DNA of 64,000 nucleotides from Aralia elata (Eukaryota > Streptophyta > Magnoliopsida > Apiales > Araliaceae), in contig JAVJAP010000046.1 in assembly GCA_034770075.1 (NCBI GenBank), positions 1 to 64,000 on the forward strand, written 5' to 3'. Shown piece after piece: positions 57,301-64,000 of the stretch. Position 1 is the first letter of the stretch, and each line of letters starts with the position of its first letter. A program made the position numbers and the translations under genes. A model generated the notes under the pieces. That model was not told where the DNA came from, did not search any database, and saw only the letters and a list, made by a program, of their open reading frames with translations.

Positions 57301-57930
57301 ATATAACTTCTATAATTCAAGGGCCTCAAATTTCCAATATTGAAGAAATGAAGTTTATGAAGTCTACGTTGGTGATGTAAGTATGTAACAAAAGAAGTTG
57401 AATCAGAAATAATAGACACGCAGATATTGATGGAACCATCACTTGCATCACACAATCAAAGAAAAGAATGACGATAACACTGCATTGATGATTTGACTTG
57501 ATAATCAAAATTTTATATTCCAACAAAAAATAATGAGAAGAGCATCTAGCTATGTATAGAGAATGGACCATGAAGAAAGCAGGATGGGATATCTAATTAC
57601 TACCTGCATAAGCTTTGATGCTTTGTCGCCATCAAACTTCTCTGGATACACATATGCATAAATCAACATCAATGGCAACTTATATTCAGTAGCATCCTGA
57701 AGGAGAAAACGAATAGTTAGTAACTGACTGCATTCCTCAGTACATAAATATAGGTATATGCGATTTTGTTTCAAACCAAAGTAGACTATCATTACCTGCT
57801 TCATACTCAAAAAATTGATGACTTCTTTTGTTCCCACATCACCAAAGACAAGATCCTGCTCAAGTTGTCCTAGTTCTCAAAACCCCATATCTCTAATAAT
57901 TTTGTTAATTTTTCCAGCAATCTGATTGAT
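54396..57930 (-). pseudogene. SEC1/Munc18-family (KEULE-like) pseudogene, 3' half
   Basis: Eight minus-strand exon blocks match the C-terminal half of plant SEC1 proteins. They are QLEQDLVFGDVGTKEVINFL (57930-57796); PLMLIYAYVYPEKFDGDKAS (57696-57604); KLSHEEMKA...SQGGFSLKFD (about 56330-56227); EEETWQLFRFYPMIE (about 56115-56053); ELIEKLGKGELPKNEYQCMN...DDGYS (about 55745-55552); KKMGQRIFVFIIGGATRSE (about 55328-55236); VCHKLTTKLRREVVLGSTSL (55154-55063); KLKNLYGKELSIDDIAI plus a stop (about 54446-54396). GT-AG borders are mostly kept. Three in-frame TGA codons (57877-57879, 56102-56104, 55578-55580) and the missing 5' half make it a pseudogene. Functional SEC1 proteins bind syntaxins in vesicle fusion. 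Confidence 0.85.
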
Positions 57931-58199
57931 AAAGAATCTGATTGTTAATACATTCTTTATGATCCTTCTCTACATGATCATTTGGTTGATCCTGATGATT
58001 TTGACATGTATAACAATTTATTTGATATAATATAATGGTATTGGAAATCATCTCTAACTATTATGCATGATCATGTATATTTAAATTTCTTATTAATTTT
58101 GTGTCTGCAGAATAAACTTTCAACTTCCTTAAAAATTCAAAGCTGGGTGCATAAGGGGTCCTTAACAAGGCTTTATAGAAGGTGTGAAGTGTTTTCCTT

Positions 58200-59839
58200 T
58201 CTGTCTGTTAAAGAACTTGCTTCTTAGCACCCCAAGATATCAAAGAAGTACCAAGGAACGTACAATAACCAGAGATGAACTTCCTCCCCCCATTCTGGCC
58301 AACCCAGTCACTATCAGAATAAACCATTTAAATCAGATCACTAGAAGAAGAAATAAATAAACCCATACCAATAGAACCCTTAAGATATTGCAGAACTCGG
58401 ATTGCAGCCTTCATGTGATCTTGACAAGGATTTTGCAAAAACTGACTATGATGATTAACAGTGTAACTAATGTCCGGCCGGGAAATAGTCAAATATTGTA
58501 ACTTGCCAATAAGACATCTATAAGTAGAAGCATTTAACACAGCGTCACTGATAGTATCATGTAACTTAATATGCTGTTCCATGGAATCTGTGATATCAAA
58601 ATCAGATAACAGATCAAGAATATATTTCCTTTGATGAACAAAAGTGCCCTGTGGGGACCTTGAAACTTCCAAACCAAGATAGTACTTAATCTGACCCAAA
58701 TCTTTAATGGTAAACGCTTCATCAAGCATAAGTTTCAACTGAGAAATCTCCTTGTCACTAGAACCTGTGACTAAAATGTCATCAACATAAACGATGACCA
58801 AAGTACAAGCTGTAGAGGTGTGAGAAATGAACAAGCAATAATCAACCTTGGATTGAGTATAGCCAGCTGAGAGTAAGGCACTAGTGAGCTTTGCAAACCA
58901 CTGTCGAGATGCCTGTTTAAGACCATAAAGAGACTTGTTAAGCTTGCAAACTTGCTCGGACTATCGTAATTTTGAATAACCAGGTGGAGGATCCATGTAC
59001 ACCTCTTCATGTAAGTCGCCATGTAAGAAAGCATTGTTAACGTCGAGCTGATGAATAGGCCAATTTCAAACAGAAGCAATAGCTAACAAAGCCCTCGCAG
59101 TAACCATCTTAGCAACTGGGGGAAAGGTTTCTGTATAATCAATGCCTTCAGTTTGATTATAACCTTTGGCCACCAAACGAGCCTTATACCTTTCCACACT
59201 ACCGTCAGCATTGTATTTGACTTTAAACACCCATTTGCAGCCAATGGTAGTGTGACCAGGAGGAAGAGTTGTCACTGTCCAGGTATGATTTGCATCTAAA
59301 GCAGGGAGTTCCTTATTCATAGCTTCAACCCATTTAGGATCTTTTGTAACCTGTGTAACTGGATGGTTCTTGTATGAGAGAGAGATTGCTAATAAAATGT
59401 AGATGAGAAGGTGAGAAAACAGAATAGGATAGATATTGAGAAATGGGATATTTGAGAGGTGTGCAGAGGAGAAATTAAACTCTTTAGTCAAAGGAGGAAT
59501 GTCATAATGTTGATGCCATACTAGTTTTGTTCTGACCCTAGTGGAAGTTCTGGTGGGAAGAGAAGAAGAAATAGAACTAGAAGAAGAAATATTAGAAGAA
59601 ATAACAGAAGATTGAGGTTGAGGAATAGAAATAGGAAAAGACTGAGAAGCAGTTTGTGGAAGAAAATCAGATGAATGAGTAGTATGTTGAGAATCAACAG
59701 AAGAGTCAATAGGAGAAATAATAGGTTCAATGGAAGAGAGTGTTAAAATGATTGAAATCATAGGGCTGAGAAGAAGGAGAAGAAAAAGTAGTGGAAAAAG
59801 GGAAAACAGTCTTATGGAAAATAACATGTCCGGAAACAA
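58200..59839 (-). pseudogene. Copia reverse transcriptase (RNase H partly lost)
   Basis: RT motifs in order: KWVEAMNKELPALDANHTW, CKWVFKVKYNADGSVERYKA, QLDVNNAFLHGDLHEEVYM, LNKSLYGLKQASRQWF, the intact YVDDILVTGSS catalytic box, GQIKYYLGLEVSRS and YLTISRPDISYTV. Stops occur near 59064 (TGA), 58962 (TAG) and 58327. The RNase H part (YSDSDWVGQNGGRKFISGYC) decays below 58200. Confidence 0.92.
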
Positions 59840-60745
59840 AATCTTGTTTAGTTTCTAAATTGTATAACTTGTAACCTTTTTGTGTAAGAGGATAGCCTAA
59901 GAAAACTGATTTGATAGCTCTAGGTTCAAATTTATCTGGTGTGTGTTGAGATGCAAAACATAAGGAGCCTATTGTCTTTAAATGAGAGTATGTAGGTGGT
60001 TTGTGAAACAGTATTTCATAAGGAGTTTTGAACTTTAAGATAGAACTAGGAACCCTGTTCAACAAATAAGTAGATGCCAAAATACAATCTCCCCAGAAAT
60101 GCTTAGGTAAGCTGCCTTGAAATCTAAGAGCCCTGGACATATTTAAAAGAGTTCTGCATTTTCTGTCTACTACACCATTTTGCTGTGGTGTGTGAGAACA
60201 ATAAGTATGATGTAAAACACCAAGTTTGGTTAGAATAGAACTCATGAACTGGTTAGAAAACTCAGTGCCATTATCACTTCGAAAAGTTTTAATGTGCTTA
60301 TTAAATTGTGCTTGAACTGAAGTAAAGAAACCTTGCAAGAGTTTATAAACATGCTGCTTTGTAGAGACTAATAAAGTCCAAAGACCTCTAGAAAAACATC
60401 TACAACAGTAACGAAGTACTTATAACCATTTCTAGTAGCTATTCTATATGGCCCCCAGAGGTCACAATGAATCAGTTCAAACATATCATGAGTACAATTG
60501 GTAGTAGAAGAAAAAGGTAAACAAGTCTGCTTAGCTAAAGGACAGACATAACAATTGTCACAGTCATCTTTTTTAATAAAAGAAGTAAGAGCTGGAATTT
60601 TATTCAAAATGGAAACAGGAACATGGCCTAGCCTGTGATGCCAGAGAGTTGTAGAAGAGGATTGAAGAGTATGAACAGCGGCATGTGATGGAAAATGAAG
60701 AAGATATAGCCCATTGGACAAACCACCAGTTGCTATTGTGTGCAT
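59727..60745 (-). pseudogene. Copia GAG-pre-integrase and integrase
   Basis: 60745-60368 has the pre-integrase stretch (TTLWHHRLGHVPVSILNKIP), the CX2C pair (CDNCYVCPLAKQ) and the catalytic start (ELIHCDLWGPYRI). 60338-59727 has FRSDNGTEFSNQFM, SHTPQQNGVVDRKCRTLLNM and SVFLGYPLTQKGYKLYNL. The catalytic glutamate before RK is aspartate (VVDRK), so this integrase is probably inactive. A stop lies between the two frames. Confidence 0.92.
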
Positions 60746-60790
60746 CTGGCGCTGGTCCTGTAATATGCATGAAGTATTGGTGAATGAAAC

Positions 60791-61354
60791 TAGAGCTGCA
60801 AACGAACTGAACCGAACCGAACTTTGTCGAATTCGAACCGAATTCGAACACTTTTAGTCGAACTCGAACATGTTCGAGTAACTTGATTGAACCAATAGCT
60901 ATGTACGAGTTCGAATCGTTAGGTGTTCGCGAACATGATCGAGTTCGCGAACAGTTCGCGAACAAGTCGAACATAAGGTTGTTCGCGAACATGAACAGTT
61001 CACAAACACATTATCGAACCAAACTTATTGAACCGAACTCGAACTTATCGAACCAATTATTTGAAATAACCAATTATTTTTATTTAGAATTTTAGAAACA
61101 ATTTAAACATGTAATTAAGAAATCAAACTACTCGAACCGATCTCGAACTTATCGAACCGAACTCGAACATACCAAATCGAACCGAACTCGAACTGTTCGC
61201 GAACAAAGACGAACCGAACCACATGGTTCGCGAACATGTTCGATCGAGCAATCGAACGGAACATTATGTGCGAACTCGACTCGACTAGGCGAGCAAGTCG
61301 AACTCGAACCGAACCGAACCGGTTCGCGAACAGGTCGGTTCGTTTGCAGCCCTA
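60791..61354. mobile_element. 564-bp hAT MITE
   Basis: Inverted ends tagagctgcaaacgaac / tagggctgcaaacgaac lie inside the perfect 8-bp duplication aatgaaac (60783-60790, 61355-61362). The interior is rich in cgaac/gttcg repeats and carries about seven gttcgcgaac palindromes. No coding capacity. It splits the Copia reading frame, so it is younger than that element. Confidence 0.93.
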
Positions 61355-62930
61355 AATGAAACAGTCAATTTGGAATCTAAAGTAAGTTTGCTAACAGATA
61401 GCAAGTTGCAGGTAAATGAAGGAATATAGAGAACCTTATGTAAAGTAATGTCTGTGGTAAGGTGGATAGAACCAGTGTGTGTAACAGAAACTACACTACC
61501 ATTAGGAAGACTAACTAGAATTGGTGTGTGTAGAGTAATGACAGAGTGAAAAAGTTGTTTAGAACCTGTCATATGATCTGTAGCACTAGTATCTACAATC
61601 CAGGCATTCAGATTAGAATGAGCAAAGGAAGAAAAAGAAGTTACCATACCAACCACATGATCATCAGGACTATCATGAAGTTTTCCAAACAAGGAAAATA
61701 ACTGATCCATTTGAGCCTGGAGATGCTGAATAGGATCAGGTTCTGGATTATGATCACAAACTGTAGAAATCTACATGGCCTTGCCAGTATTAATAGAGTA
61801 CTGGGTTTTTGGACCTGTAAAACCAGTGGATTTTCTTGTGTTGAAATGAGAAGAACTGGTAGTCTTGTGGGGAGTAAAAGATCTCTGTTTGTTCCATCGG
61901 CTGCAGGATGCCCTGGTGGATAACCATTCAATTTATAACAATCCTCTCTGAGATGACCATCTCTGTTGCAATAGGTACACCATCCTTCTTTGAGGGCCCT
62001 TACTATGTGATTATGAGAACCATGTTGCCTAGACTGAACAAAAGTAGATAAGTAAGCTCCAGGATTACTGTAAATACTGGTGATGCTAGAGACATTAGTA
62101 GGATAATTCTCTGTACCAAGAACCATTTTCTGTTTACCAAGAGAACCAGAGTGAGCTGGCATAGCAGTACTACTGTTAGGACCAGGAATATACCCTGCCT
62201 TTGTCTTTCATCCTGCCTAATTAGAGAAAAGGCTTGTGCCACTGTGGGTAAGGGTTGCATCATAAGTATTTGACCCCAAGCATTAGCATAACTTTCCTCT
62301 AATCTCATTAAAAATTGTATCAGTTTTCTAATTGTGTCAGTTTTCTGCTTTGATCTTGTTCCCCTAAAACTCTAGAGGCACCACAAGTGCATAGAGGAGG
62401 TGTCTCTAATGCCAAATATTCATCCCAAATTAACTGACTACTACTGATTAAAATTCATACTATTACTGATTTCTGACCATATCATTTACTCTCTCCCATT
62501 GTGCAAAAACAGATATCATTTACTCTCTCCCATTGTGCAAAAACAGGCGAAGTAGGAGCAGGAATATCAAAATAGCCATTGAGTCATTGACAAGCCCCAT
62601 TTTATTTTTATCAGACAGAGCAATGGCCATGGACCTCTGCCATGCAGATATCATTTATCTGCACCAGTCAATTTCTTAGAGATGAGTTGCATACCTGGTT
62701 GATCGTTGTTGTGAAGATACAATGGATGTAAATTCGAGTCAATTGGAACAGTAATTTGCTCGAGATTATTACCAGCATCAATTGTAGCCGCAGGCGGTTG
62801 TTAATTGTTAACAGTCGTAGAAGAAGTACTAGCTCCATTGCCAGAAGAAGTACCAGCACCATTGCCGATAGCAGCTCCTCGTCCCCAAGCAGGAGACGGA
62901 TTATTATGCATAGGATTAACCATTATGCAT
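61355..62930 (-). pseudogene. Copia gag and protease
   Basis: The gag start near 62923 (MVNPMHNNPSPAWGRG) is followed by HPLYLHNNDQPGMQLISKKL, the Copia gag N-terminal signature. The middle is frame-broken (62170-62600) and has MRLEESYANAWGQILMMQPL around 62308. The zinc knuckle CTYCNRDGHLREDC with YPPGHP lies near 61985-61910. The protease (NAWIVDTSATDHMTGSKQLF) lies near 61625, with HTGSIHLTTDITLHKVLYIP after it. The hAT MITE interrupts just after the LDSKLTVSF stretch. Confidence 0.88.
62480..62548. repeat. 34-bp tandem duplication in Copia gag
   Basis: The unit atcatttactctctcccatt followed by gtgcaaaaacag occurs twice in direct tandem. Confidence 0.9.
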
Positions 62931-63112
62931 CGAGATCAGAAAAATTGATGAACAATTTTAAAGAAGAAAACCCCTAAGAAAGGCAGAGAAGATTCTGACA
63001 AAAGGATGTGGAGATTTGCAGAAAGTTGAAAGCTAAATGAATCAATTGCAAAAAAGGAATAGGACGAAAACAAAATTTGAAGATCTAAAGGAAAAAACAA
63101 ATTGGATGGGTG

Positions 63113-63126
63113 TTGCTCTGATACCA
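63113..63126 (-). other. Primer-binding site of the Copia element (tRNA-iMet)
   Basis: The minus strand reads TGGTATCAGAGCAA immediately after the LTR end (ATCTTATCA), the standard initiator tRNA-Met complement. Confidence 0.9.
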
Positions 63127-63272
63127 TGATAAGATCTGTAATTCGAAGTATATTGAAGAACAGAACAGAGTGTTTATTACATTGCTTAGAAATGAAGCTT
63201 ACAAAATGATGCTTACAAGCCAGAAGAAGTTTGTTTAGGACCATATTCTCTGATAGATGGTCCATTTGTTCA
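63127..63272 (-). repeat. 5' LTR of the Copia element (short)
   Basis: In plus terms it runs from tgataagatc (next to the PBS) to a CA at 63271-63272 (ttgttca), about 146 bp. The outer border is inferred from the TG...CA rule because the partner LTR is missing. Confidence 0.55.
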
Positions 63273-63285
63273 TTATATTATATTA

Positions 63286-64000
63286 TAGGCTTAAATATAA
63301 ATTATTACCCTAAACTATATGATTTTTTCCACTCCGCTGATCAATTTTTCAATTTTTTCAATAAGGTCATTAAACTATCAATTTTTTTCACTTTCGTTTA
63401 ATTGGACCTGTAACGTCATAAATTGATGACGTGGCCCCATTGATTAGGCTAATCAATGCCTACGTGTAATTAAAAATTATTATTTCAAATGAATTTTTAT
63501 ATTTATTAAATTTATTAAATGTCTAAGGATAAAAAGGTCAAATCTCATTTTTCATCAAAGTAAAGAACAATCAAATGCAAATCTAGATCCAAACCAATGA
63601 TCATTTAACCCCATATCCAAAAGACCAATCAACCCCATATCCAAAAGAACAATCAGTTTGTTAAATTCAAAAATCAAAGAAATTTAATTGCCTAATTTAC
63701 CATAACACCACCACCGTTGCCGAAAATTTAATGGAACAAATGCAGATTCCTCTTTGCGTTGCAAATCTCCAATAGCAGATTGAACTCAAATCCTGAAGCT
63801 GTTCGATACCACAAAACAATACGATGATAAGTTCATTTTTCAAACCGTCGTTTTCTTCACCAAAAATCCCAGACCCAATTCCCCTTTAGGACAATATATT
63901 TGAAGAGGAGAAGGGCACGGATATCAAAGAGCCAGAGAGGAGCCTTTTGGTTAGTTTCTTTGAACTTAGAATCGAGTCTTGATCTGATCTCAAGAGTGAG
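63286..64000. other. Possible MULE terminal inverted repeat, cut by the window edge
   Basis: From about 63286 the sequence (ggcttaaatataaattatta... aaggtcattaaactatcaat... ttaattggacctgtaacgtc) has the style of the other long MULE ends in this window. The matching end would lie beyond 64000. The rest to the edge is AT-rich with a small duplicated segment (aaccccatatccaaaaga at about 63608 and 63633) and no recognisable gene. Confidence 0.35.

Larger units (their letters stand above)
58080..63272 (-). mobile_element. Ty1/Copia element, 3' end truncated, split by a hAT MITE
   Basis: Read from high to low coordinates: LTR (63127-63272), PBS, gag, protease, GAG-pre-integrase, integrase, RT, partial RNase H. 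This is the Copia order (integrase before RT). No second LTR is visible near 58 kb, where sequence runs into the SEC1 pseudogene, so the 3' end is lost or unrecognisable. Multiple stops are present. A 564-bp hAT MITE lies inside the protease/pre-integrase junction. Confidence 0.9.

Overview
The window looks like a repeat-dense, AT-rich stretch of a eudicot plant chromosome, probably heterochromatic. The evidence is plant-type transposable elements of nearly every major class, tRNA-iMet primer-binding sites, GT-AG introns, and relics of plant genes (a SEC1/KEULE-type gene and a WRKY group IIb fragment). I see nothing prokaryotic. Almost every long reading frame belongs to a transposon or is a shadow of one. 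The species cannot be named from sequence alone.

Layout: 1-4.1 kb holds small elements (a MULE-type element with a 10-bp target duplication and an internal AAT array), a decayed Copia gag piece, twin poly-C tracts and a MITE. 4118-23854 is an autonomous-type Mutator-like element (MULE1). It is split by a Gypsy element (Gypsy-A, 5070-19040), whose left LTR is itself split by a 2.8-kb solo LTR (6462-9253). 26162-28093 is a hAT element that carries a WRKY gene fragment and hosts a second hAT. 28437-28823 is the first exon of a small membrane protein gene. 29042-30415 is a non-autonomous MULE and 30428-35621 a second autonomous-type MULE (MULE2), inserted into overlapping target sites. 37187-50793 is a CACTA element interrupted by a second Gypsy (Gypsy-B, 42542-50273). 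50.8-53.6 kb carries rearranged partial copies of the 27.4-29 kb/35.6 kb locus plus a SINE. 54.4-57.9 kb is a 5'-truncated SEC1-family pseudogene. 58.1-63.3 kb is a Copia element split by a 564-bp hAT MITE. A possible further MULE terminus runs off the right edge.

The most interesting result is that both autonomous-type MULEs share a two-gene plan. A left-to-right transposase gene (PB1-like N terminus, DDE core, SWIM and CCHC zinc fingers) faces a small convergent gene near the right inverted repeat. The small gene encodes a GRF-type zinc finger, a helical region and a C-terminal hydrophobic segment. The layout recalls mudrA/mudrB of maize MuDR, but the second protein is of a different kind. 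Most elements here are decayed: tryptophan and CGA codons have repeatedly become stops, as expected from long-term cytosine methylation.
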